Below, piece after piece: positions 16,607-25,751 of a stretch of DNA of 64,000 bases; position 1 is the first letter of the stretch, and each line of letters begins with the position of its first letter. The DNA is from CAVQOB01 sp963714325. Its GTDB lineage: Bacteria > Pseudomonadota > Alphaproteobacteria > Rhizobiales > Hyphomicrobiaceae. Made by a program: the position numbers and the translations under genes. The notes beneath the pieces are model-generated. The model made no database searches, had not been told where the DNA came from, and was given only the letters and a program-made list of their open reading frames with translations. The stretch spans positions 124,001-188,000 of the forward strand of contig CAVQOB010000006.1 of NCBI GenBank assembly GCA_963714325.1, in the 5' to 3' direction.

Positions 16607-17413
16607 ATGGCAGATATCAAGGGCACAGCAGGCGCCGATACTCTTGTGGGTACGACGTTGCAAGATGTGGTCATGGGTGGTGGTGGCAACGACACAATTC
16701 ACGCGGTTGACGGCGACGACGTCGTTTATGGCGGAGCTGGCGGCGATGAAGTCTACGACTTATACGGCGATGATACCATCTATGGCGGCAGCGGTCGTGA
16801 TGGCATTCTCGATTCGGAAGGGAATGACTTCATTAATGCGGGGTCGGATGACGATGTCGTTTGGGCCGGCGCCGGTGACGACACCTACATCGGCGGTTCA
16901 GGCTTCGACACGATCAATTTCACTCGATCGAGTGACGCGGTCAACGTTGACCTCAGTAAAGGAACCTCGACAGGGTTAGGCACAGATATCGTGCAGGGTT
17001 TTGAGGATTTCATCGGCAGTTATCATGATGACAAAATCAAGGGTAGCAAAGCCGCTGAAACGATCGATGGTAGTCTTGGTAACGACGTGATCCGTGGCCT
17101 TGGCGGCGCCGATATACTATCGGGTGGTGCTGGCAACGACACTTTTACCTGGAAATGGGCGGATGTGGTCGATGCAGTGACAGGTACGCCGATGGGGCCT
17201 GACGTCATCACTGATTTCGAGGTTGGCGATCAGGTCGACTTGCAGCAGTTGATGGCTGGCAAGACTTACGAAAATCTTGCCGAAGTCTTGCAGTTCACTG
17301 AAGTCAACGGCGGGACAATGGTTCAAGTCGAACATGGCGGCGCATTCGTCGATGTCGTCTTCGTCGAGGGGGCTGGGATCGGTTCACTCTCGGACGGTGG
17401 ACTGCTCTACTGA
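16607..17413 (+). CDS. RTX calcium-binding protein (short paralogue)
   Basis: A 268-residue acidic protein made almost only of RTX repeats (GGGGNDTIHAVDGDDVVYGG and onward, about residues 25-105 and 145-180), with a C-terminal region DVITDFEVGDQVDLQQLM and a hydrophobic end GGLLY. The second half aligns with that of the upstream RTX protein (FDTINFTRSSDAVNVDLSKG against FDTIDFTEAKAGVKVDLNAH; DDTFVW against NDTFTW), so the two are paralogues, but the DUF4114 domain is missing. The start is ATG 16607, preceded by AGGG; an in-frame TTG lies two codons upstream. Probably exported by type I secretion and calcium-binding; no enzymatic domain is visible. Confidence 0.86.
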   Translation: MADIKGTAGADTLVGTTLQDVVMGGGGNDTIHAVDGDDVVYGGAGGDEVYDLYGDDTIYGGSGRDGILDSEGNDFINAGSDDDVVWAGAGDDTYIGGSGFDTINFTRSSDAVNVDLSKGTSTGLGTDIVQGFEDFIGSYHDDKIKGSKAAETIDGSLGNDVIRGLGGADILSGGAGNDTFTWKWADVVDAVTGTPMGPDVITDFEVGDQVDLQQLMAGKTYENLAEVLQFTEVNGGTMVQVEHGGAFVDVVFVEGAGIGSLSDGGLLY

Positions 17414-17602
17414 CGAACGTTGGAATTTGGTATTGGATGGGACAATTCGGGCTGCTGGCGGAGACGCTGGCGGCCCATTTTGCGATTTGGCAGATGGAAT
17501 GGATGGTTTGGAGCGGCGCGGATAGGGGTGGCAACTGCGCAATTGCGGCCAGGGCAATGTCGCGCTACACCAGCCGCCGAAACCTATCGATGGACCCTCG
17601 CT

Positions 17603-19018
17603 ATGGCCAAAGCACCCGCGACGACCCTTTATGACAAAATCTTCGAAGACCATGTGGTCGACCGGCAGGCGGATGGCACGTGTACGCTGTATGTCGATCG
17701 GCATCTGGTGCACGAAGTGACCAGCCCGCAGGCGTTCGAGGGGTTGCGGATGGCCAAGCGCAAAGTCAGGGCGCCGGAGAAGACGCTGGCGGTGGTCGAC
17801 CATAATATCGCGACGTCGGATCGACGGGCTGGGATCAAGGACGAGGAAAGCCGGATCCAGGTCGAAACGCTGGCGCGGAATGCGAAAGAGTTCGGCATTC
17901 TCTATTTCGATGAGCTCGATAAGCGGCAGGGCATCGTGCACGTCATCGGGCCGGAGCAGGGCTTTACGCTGCCGGGCACGACGATCGTCTGCGGTGATAG
18001 CCATACTTCGACGCATGGGGCGTTCGGCGCACTGGCGCACGGTATCGGCACGTCGGAGGTCGAGCATGTGCTGGCGACGCAGACGCTGACGCAGAACAAG
18101 GCGAAGAATATGCGCGTCACCGTTGATGGGACGCTTGGCAAAGGTGTGACGGCGAAGGACATCATTCTCGCCATCATCGGCAAGATCGGCACGGCGGGCG
18201 GAACGGGCCACGTGATCGAGTACGCCGGCGAGGCCATTCGGGCGTTGTCGATGGAAGGGCGAATGAGTGTGTGCAACATGTCGATCGAGGGCGGCGCGCG
18301 GGCCGGCATGATCGCGCCGGATGAGAAGACGTTCGCCTACCTCAAGGGCCGGCCGATGGCGCCCAAGGGTGCGGCCTGGGATATGGCTCAGAAATACTGG
18401 GAGACGCTCAAGACCGATCCGGGCGCGCAATTCGACTCGGAGATCACGTTGGATGCCGGGAGCTTGCCGCCGATCGTGACCTGGGGGACGTCGCCCGAGC
18501 AGGTCGTGACGATTGATGGCATGACGCCGGATCCGGCAAAGATTGCCGATGAGATGAAGCGGAATGCGGTTGAGCGCGCGCTAGAGTACATGGGGCTCAA
18601 GGCCAACACCCGCATCACTGACATTCCGCTTGATGTGGTCTGGATCGGCTCATGCACGAACGGGCGGATCGAAGATTTGCGGGCAGTTGCCAAGGTTGTG
18701 GACGGCAAGAAGATCGCGTCGAGCCTGCACTACGCGCACATTGTGCCGGGATCGGGCCTCGTCAAAGAGCAGGCGGAAGCGGAAGGCTTGGACAAGATCT
18801 TCATCGACGCGGGGTTCGAATGGCGGGAGCCGGGATGCTCGATGTGCCTCGGTATGAACCCGGATCAGCTGAAGCCTGGCCAGCGCTGCGCCTCGACGTC
18901 CAACCGCAACTTCGAGGGGCGGCAGGGATACAAGGGCCGCACGCACCTCGTCTCACCGGCGATGGCGGCGGCAGCGGCGATCGCGGGTCGGTTCGTGGAT
19001 ATTCGGACGGTTGGGTGA
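17603..19018 (+). CDS. leuC: 3-isopropylmalate dehydratase large subunit
   Basis: LeuC, the aconitase-type large subunit that with LeuD isomerizes 2- and 3-isopropylmalate in leucine synthesis. The 471 residues match the family. It contains GDSHTSTHGAFGALAHGIGT, and the three [4Fe-4S] cluster cysteines in IGSCTNGR and EPGCSMCLG. The start MAKAPATTLYDKIFEDH fits other LeuC proteins; the frame is open further upstream but without the conserved sequence. leuD is not adjacent. The 189 bases before it, after the RTX gene, show no clear terminator or attenuator. Confidence 0.97.
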   Translation: MAKAPATTLYDKIFEDHVVDRQADGTCTLYVDRHLVHEVTSPQAFEGLRMAKRKVRAPEKTLAVVDHNIATSDRRAGIKDEESRIQVETLARNAKEFGILYFDELDKRQGIVHVIGPEQGFTLPGTTIVCGDSHTSTHGAFGALAHGIGTSEVEHVLATQTLTQNKAKNMRVTVDGTLGKGVTAKDIILAIIGKIGTAGGTGHVIEYAGEAIRALSMEGRMSVCNMSIEGGARAGMIAPDEKTFAYLKGRPMAPKGAAWDMAQKYWETLKTDPGAQFDSEITLDAGSLPPIVTWGTSPEQVVTIDGMTPDPAKIADEMKRNAVERALEYMGLKANTRITDIPLDVVWIGSCTNGRIEDLRAVAKVVDGKKIASSLHYAHIVPGSGLVKEQAEAEGLDKIFIDAGFEWREPGCSMCLGMNPDQLKPGQRCASTSNRNFEGRQGYKGRTHLVSPAMAAAAAIAGRFVDIRTVG

Positions 19019-19096
19019 GGGTTGAGCTGTTGGCATCCCCAACCTATAATTGCACCGTTGGTCGCTGAGTCGCGGCGCGTTACCGAGGATTATTTT

Positions 19097-19498
19097 TTGG
19101 ACGCGCGCATGGATGTTTCGTTGGAAGCCGCTTTTGGCCATTGTAACAATGCTGCAATGATGGTGCCTAAGATGGAGCGTGCAACCTGCGAACGGCAGGC
19201 TCGCGAATTGGCGCGACAGGCCATTGATCACCTGCGTAAAATTTCTGACCGTCTGGCTCAATCCGATTCTCTCCGCATCAAGGTGATTTGGGTGAATGTA
19301 TTGAAGCCAGCGCTGGGGAAGTCGACAGCGTTATTGGCACTTCCGACACACGAGGCGATTGATGATGCGCAAAGAGTGGACTGGCTGCATCCTCAATTGG
19401 TTTGGTTGCAAACTTCGGATGGGGCTCCAGTCCATAGTGCCATTGGAGATGCGTGCGATTGGTGGTTTCCGCAATTGATGAAACTCCATCTCGCTTAA
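19097..19498 (+). CDS. Hypothetical protein
   Basis: A 133-residue reading frame not matched to a known family. GAGGA at 19085-19089 lies seven bases before a TTG at 19097; the ATG at 19109 is the alternative start. The first half is likely helical (ATCERQARELARQAIDHLRKISDRLAQ) and the second is richer in Trp and aromatic residues (VDWLHPQLVWLQ, CDWWFPQLMKLHL). Base composition is lower in GC than the flanking genes, which may mean recent acquisition. It sits between leuC and the hairpin RNA candidate. Coding is plausible but not certain. Confidence 0.5.
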   Translation: MDARMDVSLEAAFGHCNNAAMMVPKMERATCERQARELARQAIDHLRKISDRLAQSDSLRIKVIWVNVLKPALGKSTALLALPTHEAIDDAQRVDWLHPQLVWLQTSDGAPVHSAIGDACDWWFPQLMKLHLA

Positions 19499-19588
19499 GT
19501 TAGGTAGTGGAGTTCGTCGGTCGAAAATTAAGGCGATTAAGTTCGCCAATCTAGCTCCCGCGACGCTGGTATCTTCGTCTCGATAACT

Positions 19589-19741
19589 TCGTCATGGCCG
19601 CGGAGGCGGCCATCCAAGCAAACCTCCTACGTGCCCGGCTCAGCTCTCCAAACTCATGTGCGGTGAAACCGTCTAAGCGTCGGCTGCGTTCAATCTCAGC
19701 CTTGCTTGGGTGGCCGCCTTCGCGGCCATGACGGTTTTTTT
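19589..19741 (+). ncRNA. Candidate structured RNA: 31-bp stem ending in a U-tract
   Basis: The segment 19591-19621 is complementary to 19702-19732 over 31 positions. The only two non-Watson-Crick positions are G-U pairs when read as plus-strand RNA (A-C mismatches on the other strand). The 3' arm is followed by ACGG and a run of seven T. Each arm is also a small hairpin by itself: TGGCCGC-GGAG-GCGGCCA and TGGCCGC-CTTC-GCGGCCA, with loops complementary to each other. So two alternative folds exist. The second hairpin with the U-tract is a typical terminator. The 80-base loop (19622-19701) shows no gene. The rest of 19499-19934 appears empty. Confidence 0.55.
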
Positions 19742-19934
19742 GGGAGGCATTGGAGCCTCGCGTTGGGCAGCTCGTATCCGGTGATATTTGGCCTCTTGGT
19801 TGGGTGGTTCGTCATTGGTGGGTTAACCAGATCCTCTAGCATTGATGCCATTTGAATTGAATTTCTCCTAAGGAGCCTGCGGTTGGGGCCACGGTGTGGG
19901 GGCGGTCCTGGCTGTTTGTCCGGGAGAACGCTCT

Positions 19935-20315
19935 ATGCGTCGTTACGTGTTGGCTCTGCTTGTGGTGTTGGGTGTTGTCGGTGCGGCTGGTGTGCCGACC
20001 GCGCAGGCGCAGGCTTCGACGAGCGAGTCATGCTTGCCGAGCGTGCTGAAGTCCAGGTTGTCGCAGATCCGATCGAAATTCGGTTCGATCAAGGTCGTCT
20101 CGACTTTCCGCAAGGGTGCGACGATCCGGGGTTCGGGCAAGCGCAGCTATCACGCCAGTTGCCGTGCTGTCGATTTCGTGCCGCCGTCGGGCAAATACAC
20201 GGTTGTGCTGCGCTGGCTCTATGCGAACCACGAGGGCAGCGTCGGGAGCTACACCTGCATGAACCACATCCACATCGACAATGGTCCGAACTACCGCTGG
20301 AGCAAGTGCCGGTGA
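19935..20315 (+). CDS. Secreted peptidase M15-like protein
   Basis: A 126-residue protein with a signal peptide (RRYVLALLVVLGVVGAAGVPTAQAQA, cleavage near residue 26). The mature part resembles the M15A (YcbK-like) D-Ala-D-Ala carboxypeptidase fold: a STFRKGATIRGSGKRSYH segment, the metal ligands in SYHASCRAVDF (His and Asp) and the last His in NHIHIDNG. Four or more cysteines may form disulfides. It probably cuts or binds peptidoglycan in the periplasm. The ATG at 19935 follows GGGAGAA. It is short for an active enzyme, so activity is an inference. Confidence 0.72.
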   Translation: MRRYVLALLVVLGVVGAAGVPTAQAQASTSESCLPSVLKSRLSQIRSKFGSIKVVSTFRKGATIRGSGKRSYHASCRAVDFVPPSGKYTVVLRWLYANHEGSVGSYTCMNHIHIDNGPNYRWSKCR

Positions 20316-20494
20316 TCGTGGTTTGGGCTGCGGGCCGGTCACGCCGATATTAACCGTGTCGCGCCAAACTCCCGGTTGCGCTCAGCGCGATATTCTGGAG
20401 CTACGCCGGTCGTTCGAAAGCCCGGTGGCTCTTTGACATTGTTAATCTGGCCCTGTGCTGGCCCGCATGCTGACCTTAGTTAGCCCGGAGTGCG

Positions 20495-20526
20495 AAAAGA
20501 AGCACCGCAGGATGACCCGCGGTGCT
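20495..20526 (-). terminator. Rho-independent terminator after ndk
   Basis: On the minus strand AGCACCGC and GCGGTGCT (20526-20519 and 20508-20501) form a perfect 8-bp stem with a 10-base loop, followed by TCTTTTC. It lies 33 bases beyond the ndk stop. Confidence 0.8.
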
Positions 20527-20558
20527 CTTGGGCAGCGTAAGCCTCGTCAGTGGCCGTA

Positions 20559-20981
20559 TCAGCCGACGATTTCGTCGAGGCGGAAGTTCATGGCGATCTC
20601 GCGGGCGGCGCTGGCGGCGCTGTCGGAGCCGTGGCTGGAATTCTCGCCCTTGGAGACCGCGAACAACTTGCGGATGGTGCCGTCCTTGGCTTCCTTTGGG
20701 TCGGTCGCGCCCATGACGTCGCGATACTTGGCGATGGCACCTTCGGCTTCGAGGACCTGGAGAACAATCGGGCCGGAGGTCATGAAGGATACGAGTTCGC
20801 CATAGAACGGGCGTTCCTTATGCTCGGCGTAGAACTCCTGGGCCTGGGCCTTGGTCCACTGGACGCGTTTCTGAGCGACGATGCGAAGACCGGATTTCTC
20901 GATCACGGCGTTGATGGCGCCTGTGAGATTACGTTTGGTTGCATCTGGCTTGAGGATTGAGAACGTCCGTTCGATGGCCAT
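20559..20981 (-). CDS. ndk: Nucleoside diphosphate kinase
   Basis: A 140-residue NDK that equalizes nucleoside triphosphate pools by transferring the gamma phosphate through a phospho-histidine. It begins MAIERTFSILKPDATKRN, contains the nucleotide-binding FYGELVSFMTSGP stretch and the active-site motif GENSSHGSDS with the catalytic His. The start at 20981 is preceded by GGAGGG. It is a single-gene unit with its own promoter (21023-21052) and terminator. Confidence 0.98.
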   Translation of the reverse strand: MAIERTFSILKPDATKRNLTGAINAVIEKSGLRIVAQKRVQWTKAQAQEFYAEHKERPFYGELVSFMTSGPIVLQVLEAEGAIAKYRDVMGATDPKEAKDGTIRKLFAVSKGENSSHGSDSAASAAREIAMNFRLDEIVG

Positions 20982-21022
20982 GCGGCCCTCCATTGGTCAA
21001 ATTAGGGGGTGAAACTGGCGCG

Positions 21023-21052
21023 CTTATAGAGCACTTTGGCGAAGGGTGTGAA
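21023..21052 (-). promoter_or_regulatory. Predicted promoter for ndk
   Basis: On the minus strand TTCACA (-35, 21052-21047) and TATAAG (-10, 21028-21023) are 18 bases apart, 42 bases upstream of the ndk start. The rest of the 370-base gap up to the next gene (21351) shows no gene; a possible plus-strand TTGACT and GTATAA pair lies near 21220-21250. Confidence 0.5.
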
Positions 21053-21350
21053 GCGGTTTCCTGACGCGGTGCATGATGGCGTTGCTTGCAGCAGGCGAGG
21101 GAGCAGGTGGGGTTGGCCGGGCGATCCCGGCAACACGCGTTCATTTTGGGTGGTTCGCCCTGGGGTTGCCGTAGTTGAGCCACGTCCGAAGGGTAAGAGT
21201 TGCGCCGGGGGCAGTGGTTGACTGCATCCCTGACTTGGTTTGTATAAGGCTGTTGTGCTTTCTCGTCTGTGGGCACGTGTGCGGGGCGCGAGCTGATGGC
21301 ACGCATCAGTGTTTCCAGCGGACTTTGGCGCGGATAGTGAGAAGAGATAA

Positions 21351-22820
21351 GTGACGGATATGTCGGGGTCGGGTCCAGCTGTTGAGTGGTACATCGCGCG
21401 GGACGGCCAACAATTCGGGCCAGTTTCGGACGTCGAATTCGGCAAGCTCGTCGAAGGTGGTTTTCTAAAGCCTGCCGATCTCGTGTGGCGGGAAGGATTT
21501 CCAGACTGGCGATCGGCGCAGACATTGTTCCCGCCGGCGCCTGCTGCAGCGCCGCCGATGCCTGCGTCGTCGCCTCCGCAAGCACAATTTCAGCGGGCGC
21601 CGCCAGGTGGTCCTGAGGATCGTTATCGCGCCGCCGAGGACGAGCGATCGCGTCGCACAGGGCCGGTGACGGGTTCGCCAACGGGGCCGGCGACCGGACC
21701 CGTGCCGGGGCCGCGGGGCGGAGCGCAAGACAGCGTTTATGCGGGCGGCGCGGGCCATGCGCCGCACGGCGATTATAGATCGGCGGAGTCGTCCGGCGCA
21801 TTTGAGGGCGATGGCTACGGGGCGGCCGCGCAGCGCCAGAACGGACCATCCGCTGGAGTGGGCGCACGTGACGCGCGATCAGCGCAATCTGGAAAGGGTT
21901 TGGGCACGCAACCTCGCGCGGCTCAGCCGGCATTCGATGACGACGATGACGAGGTCGATGAGGCTCCGCATGGGCGCGGCCGGCTAATGAAGCGTGTGGC
22001 GGCGGCGGCGTTTTTTATCGTCGCACTGTCGGCGGCTGCGTGGTGGGGCTATCCCCATCGCGAACGCATCTTCAGCATGGCCACTGCGGTAACGTCGTTC
22101 GGTGGCAGCAATTCGCCGGACCGGGCGTTGTTGGAGACGTCGCCGTTCAAAGGCTTCCAGGCTTCGGTCGAAGGCACTGATGATGTGCTGCAAAAGGCCC
22201 TGTTGTGGCGAACCTTGAAGCGTGAATTTCCGGAATGGTATGCCAATCGCCTCAAGGACGCGGCGCAGTTGACACGGGAAAAGCGTTCGGAAGCCGATGT
22301 CGGGCGCGATATGGCGATGTCGGTCATGCAGCTGCGCCGGCAGCACTCCGGCGATGCGCTGGCGGCGACGATGCCGCGCCTGAAGCTGATCGCGTCGGCG
22401 TTCGCTGAAAATCTGCAGCGACTGCGCAAACATAGCGTGGATGCCTGCTATGGCTATATCTCGTCCGGTGAGGCGCATCCGGTGGTTGTCGGATTGTTTC
22501 AGTCGCCGGAGCACGCCAGTCATCTGCAGCGGCAGATCAACGCTGTTTTCGAGGCCATCGCTGAGGGGCGTAAGACACCGCGCGTCTATGCAGCGCCAAA
22601 GCAGGCCGACTACAACCTGCTGGTCGTCGAACTCGAGGGGCGCGGGTGGACGCAGGCCGATATGCAGCTGTTCTCGGACAGCAAAGCGCTGGCGAAAGCG
22701 CCGCCTGAAAAAGTCTGTAAAATGGTGCAGGAGTGGTTCGAGGCACAGTTGGCGGTCAAGGATGCCGATGCGCAGCTGCGGCTGATTGTCGATGCGCTGC
22801 GGCCGGTCGTTGCGGGCTGA
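21351..22820 (+). CDS. GYF_2 domain membrane protein
   Basis: A 489-residue protein. Residues 10-62 form a GYF_2 (DUF4339) domain (EWYIARDGQQFGPVSDVEFGKL, ADLVWREGFPDWRSA). Then comes a disordered Pro/Gly/Ala-rich linker (about 65-200) with an acidic DDDDDEVDEA patch, a membrane segment near residues 218-236 (VAAAAFFIVALSAAAWWGY), and a helical C-terminal domain of unknown type with two cysteines. The GYF_2 domain is thought to mediate protein contacts. The GTG start at 21351 has GAGAAG upstream; an ATG lies three codons later. It precedes the ABC-F gene by 63 bases. The function is unknown. Confidence 0.82.
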   Translation: MTDMSGSGPAVEWYIARDGQQFGPVSDVEFGKLVEGGFLKPADLVWREGFPDWRSAQTLFPPAPAAAPPMPASSPPQAQFQRAPPGGPEDRYRAAEDERSRRTGPVTGSPTGPATGPVPGPRGGAQDSVYAGGAGHAPHGDYRSAESSGAFEGDGYGAAAQRQNGPSAGVGARDARSAQSGKGLGTQPRAAQPAFDDDDDEVDEAPHGRGRLMKRVAAAAFFIVALSAAAWWGYPHRERIFSMATAVTSFGGSNSPDRALLETSPFKGFQASVEGTDDVLQKALLWRTLKREFPEWYANRLKDAAQLTREKRSEADVGRDMAMSVMQLRRQHSGDALAATMPRLKLIASAFAENLQRLRKHSVDACYGYISSGEAHPVVVGLFQSPEHASHLQRQINAVFEAIAEGRKTPRVYAAPKQADYNLLVVELEGRGWTQADMQLFSDSKALAKAPPEKVCKMVQEWFEAQLAVKDADAQLRLIVDALRPVVAG

Positions 22821-22883
22821 TTGTCGGTCGTGATTCCTGGCCTGCTCGACAGGTGGCGGCTGAACGGCTAATCAGCTCCCGCT

Positions 22884-24779
22884 ATGCTGCATATCAACGA
22901 TCTCTCATTCCGTATTGAAGGCCGGCCGATCCTTGAGGCGGCGACGGCGGCTATTCCGACGGGCCATAAGGTTGGCCTCGTCGGCCGCAATGGCACTGGC
23001 AAGACGACGCTGCTCAAGCTGATCATTGGCGACTATGCGCCGGACGAGGGATCGATCACGACAGCGCGGGGGGCGCGGATCGGCCATGTGGCGCAAGAGG
23101 CGCCGGGCGGCGACGTGTCGCTGACCGACTGGGTGCTGGCGGCCGACACCGAGCGGGCGTCGCTGCTGGCTGAGGCTGAGACGGCGACCGATCCATTGCG
23201 GATCTCGGATATTCAGGTGCGGCTTGCCGACATGGGCGCACATGGAGCGCCGGCGCGTGCTGCGACCATTCTTGCGGGGCTTGGATTCCCCGAGGACGCG
23301 CAACGGCGTTCATGCCGGGAATTTTCGGGCGGGTGGCGGATGCGCGTGGCGCTTGCGTCTGTGCTGTTTCTGGAACCGGAAGTGCTGCTGCTCGATGAGC
23401 CGACCAACTATCTCGATCTCGAGGGTACGCTGTGGCTTGAGAGTTACCTCAAGACGTATCCGCACACCGTCATCATGGTCAGCCATGATCGGGATCTGCT
23501 GAATCGTGCTGTCGGGTTCATTCTGCATCTCGAGCGCGGCAAGCTGACGATGTACACGGGCGGATATGATGACTTCGAGGAAACGCGGCGCGAGCGGCAG
23601 CGGCTCGAACTGAAGCTCAAGAAGAAACAGGATGACCAGCGCCGACATATCGAAGCGTTTGTCGAGCGCTTCAAGGCGAAGGCGAGCAAGGCGCGGCAGG
23701 CGCAGAGCCGCGTGAAGGCGCTCGCGCGGATGAAGCCGATTGCCGATCAGGTCGAGGAAAGAGTGGCGCCGTTTCTGTTTCCGGCGCCGGCCAAGATGCT
23801 GGCCAGCCCCCTGATCCGGATCGAGGGGGCGACGGCTGGTTATCAGACGGGGCAGCCGATTCTGTGCAACCTCAATCTGCGGATCGATCAAGACGATCGC
23901 ATTGCGTTGCTCGGGCAGAACGGTAACGGCAAATCGACGTTTGCAAAATTGATCGGCGGCAAACTCCCGCCGCTGTCAGGCCAGGTATTCGGGGTCAACA
24001 AGATCACGGTTGGCTATTTCGCGCAGCATCAGCTGGACGAATTGAGTGCCGGGCGGACGCCCTACAGTTATATGGTCGAGTTGATGCCGGATGGTACCGA
24101 AGCCGAGCGGCGCGCAAAGCTGGGACTACACGGGTTTGGTTATGAGAAGGCGGATACGCTGTGTGAAAAACTTTCGGGGGGCGAGAAGGCACGGCTGTTG
24201 CTGATGCTGACGGGATTTCACAAGCCGCACCTGATCATTCTTGACGAGCCGACGAACCATCTCGATGTCGATGCCCGCGAAGCGCTGATCTACGCCTTGA
24301 ACGACTATGAGGGTGCGGTCATTCTGATCAGTCATGATCGGCATTTGATCGAGGCGACGGCGGAGCGACTGTGGATTGTCAGGAACGGCACGGTGACAAA
24401 CTACGACGGCGATATGGACAGCTATCGCGCGGATCTGCTCGCCGAGCGCGGTGGCAAAGCTCGGGATGATCGGTCAGAGGTGGGTGATAACAAGGCGACG
24501 CGCGCTGATGCACGGCGGATCGCGGCTGAGCGACGGGCAGAGTTGGCGCCGTTACGCAAGGTCGCGCAGGCTGCCGAAAAGGATGTCGCGCGGTTAACGA
24601 TCGAACTGGCGCGGCTTGATGCTGAGCTTGCCAATCCCGCGCTTTATGCCGATGCAGCTCGGTCGCAGAAGACCAGCATTGAGCGAGGCCGTGTTGCCAA
24701 GCGATTGGCGGAGGCTGAAGATGCCTGGCTGGTTGCTACCGACGCTTACGAACAAGCCGAGATACAGGCTGCGGAGTAG
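22884..24779 (+). CDS. ABC-F family ATPase (YheS/Uup-like)
   Basis: A 631-residue soluble protein with two ABC domains and no membrane part. Domain 1 has Walker A GRNGTGKTT, signature FSGGWRMR and Walker B LLLDEPTNYLDLEG. The linker (about residues 240-310) is charged and helical, as in the P-site tRNA interaction motif. Domain 2 has GQNGNGKST, LSGGEKAR and LIILDEPTNHLDVD. A C-terminal coiled coil (about 545-625) matches YheS and Uup. ABC-F proteins act on the ribosome and rescue or regulate translation. The start MLHINDLSFRIEGRPIL is typical of the family. Confidence 0.93.
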   Translation: MLHINDLSFRIEGRPILEAATAAIPTGHKVGLVGRNGTGKTTLLKLIIGDYAPDEGSITTARGARIGHVAQEAPGGDVSLTDWVLAADTERASLLAEAETATDPLRISDIQVRLADMGAHGAPARAATILAGLGFPEDAQRRSCREFSGGWRMRVALASVLFLEPEVLLLDEPTNYLDLEGTLWLESYLKTYPHTVIMVSHDRDLLNRAVGFILHLERGKLTMYTGGYDDFEETRRERQRLELKLKKKQDDQRRHIEAFVERFKAKASKARQAQSRVKALARMKPIADQVEERVAPFLFPAPAKMLASPLIRIEGATAGYQTGQPILCNLNLRIDQDDRIALLGQNGNGKSTFAKLIGGKLPPLSGQVFGVNKITVGYFAQHQLDELSAGRTPYSYMVELMPDGTEAERRAKLGLHGFGYEKADTLCEKLSGGEKARLLLMLTGFHKPHLIILDEPTNHLDVDAREALIYALNDYEGAVILISHDRHLIEATAERLWIVRNGTVTNYDGDMDSYRADLLAERGGKARDDRSEVGDNKATRADARRIAAERRAELAPLRKVAQAAEKDVARLTIELARLDAELANPALYADAARSQKTSIERGRVAKRLAEAEDAWLVATDAYEQAEIQAAE

Positions 24780-24865
24780 GCAAGGATCTTGTGGCGTTAG
24801 CAGGCTGGAATTGATACGTGACCAGCCTGTTGCTTGGAGCACTGGGTGAATGAGGGGGGCACTGC

Positions 24866-25393
24866 ATGCATATTCTGGCAATTTTACTTTCGGTGCTCGG
24901 CGCGCTCGGTTTCATTTTCTGGCGCATGCATTCGGCGAGCCAGGCGGCTCGGGAAATCATTGATACCGCCGACGAAGCGCGCGGGTTCTGGCGCCGGCTG
25001 CAATGGGGGCGCAAGGTCAGCGTCAATCCACTCGACGCAATCGAAGATCCGCGCGAGGCGGCGGCGGCGATGATGGTCGTGTTGGCGCAATCGGACGGCG
25101 AAATGACGGAGCGCGAGCGGACTGCAATCCTCGGATTGTTGGTTGAAACGTTCCAGGCGAACGGCCGGCAAGCGGAGGAATTCCTGGCGCACGCGCGCTG
25201 GCTGGTGCGCGATAGCCGCGATCCTGACAACTGTTTCCGCCGTGTGCAGGCGCTGTTGCGCAAAAAGCTGCAGCCGGGTGAACGGCGTGATCTCGTGGCG
25301 ATGCTGCGCAAGGTCGCGGATGCAGACGGCAAGCCCGGTGCGGTCGAAACCGAGGCGATCCGGCGGCTGGAACGGGCATTGCTCGAGAGTTGA
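24866..25393 (+). CDS. TerB-like membrane-anchored protein
   Basis: A 175-residue protein with an N-terminal membrane anchor (residues 2-21) and a helical TerB-type domain from about residue 60. This holds MMVVLAQSDGEMTERERTAI and the second acidic motif MLRKVADADGKPGAVETEAI, each an E/D-rich helix-loop. Such domains bind metal in the tellurite-resistance protein TerB, but related proteins are common and of unknown role. GAGGGGGGC precedes the ATG. It lies 86 bases after the ABC-F gene. Confidence 0.75.
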   Translation: MHILAILLSVLGALGFIFWRMHSASQAAREIIDTADEARGFWRRLQWGRKVSVNPLDAIEDPREAAAAMMVVLAQSDGEMTERERTAILGLLVETFQANGRQAEEFLAHARWLVRDSRDPDNCFRRVQALLRKKLQPGERRDLVAMLRKVADADGKPGAVETEAIRRLERALLES

Positions 25394-25751
25394 TACTGAT
25401 GCATCGCTGGGTGCGGTGCGGGACTGGCACACGCGTTACAAAAAAATGCGGGTTTCCCACCGAAACGGAAGAGCTGTGGGCAAGGCTTGAAGAACACAAC
25501 CGTGGATCGTGTCTTGTGTCTATAAGGGCGGCAGGAACTGGCCGGTGTTGGCTGAAGCGGGGGCGTTTGCGGAACTCTGGGGCATAGGGGTTCTGGGTCA
25601 CCCGGTCAGTTTCTTTTCCATCGCGACTGATTGTCATTCAATGGCGCTGTCAACGGCGCTGTTCGCCTATGCAGCAGGCATGCTTGCGACCGGCGATCGT
25701 TGCGGGCACGATGGGATTGAGACCCGTTGGTTGTTTCGAGAGGCAAACCCC

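Noticed and set aside
14584..17413. Tandem DNA repeats in the RTX genes
   Set aside because: The repetitive look comes from glycine/aspartate nonapeptide coding; codon use differs between units, so it is protein repetition rather than a DNA repeat array.
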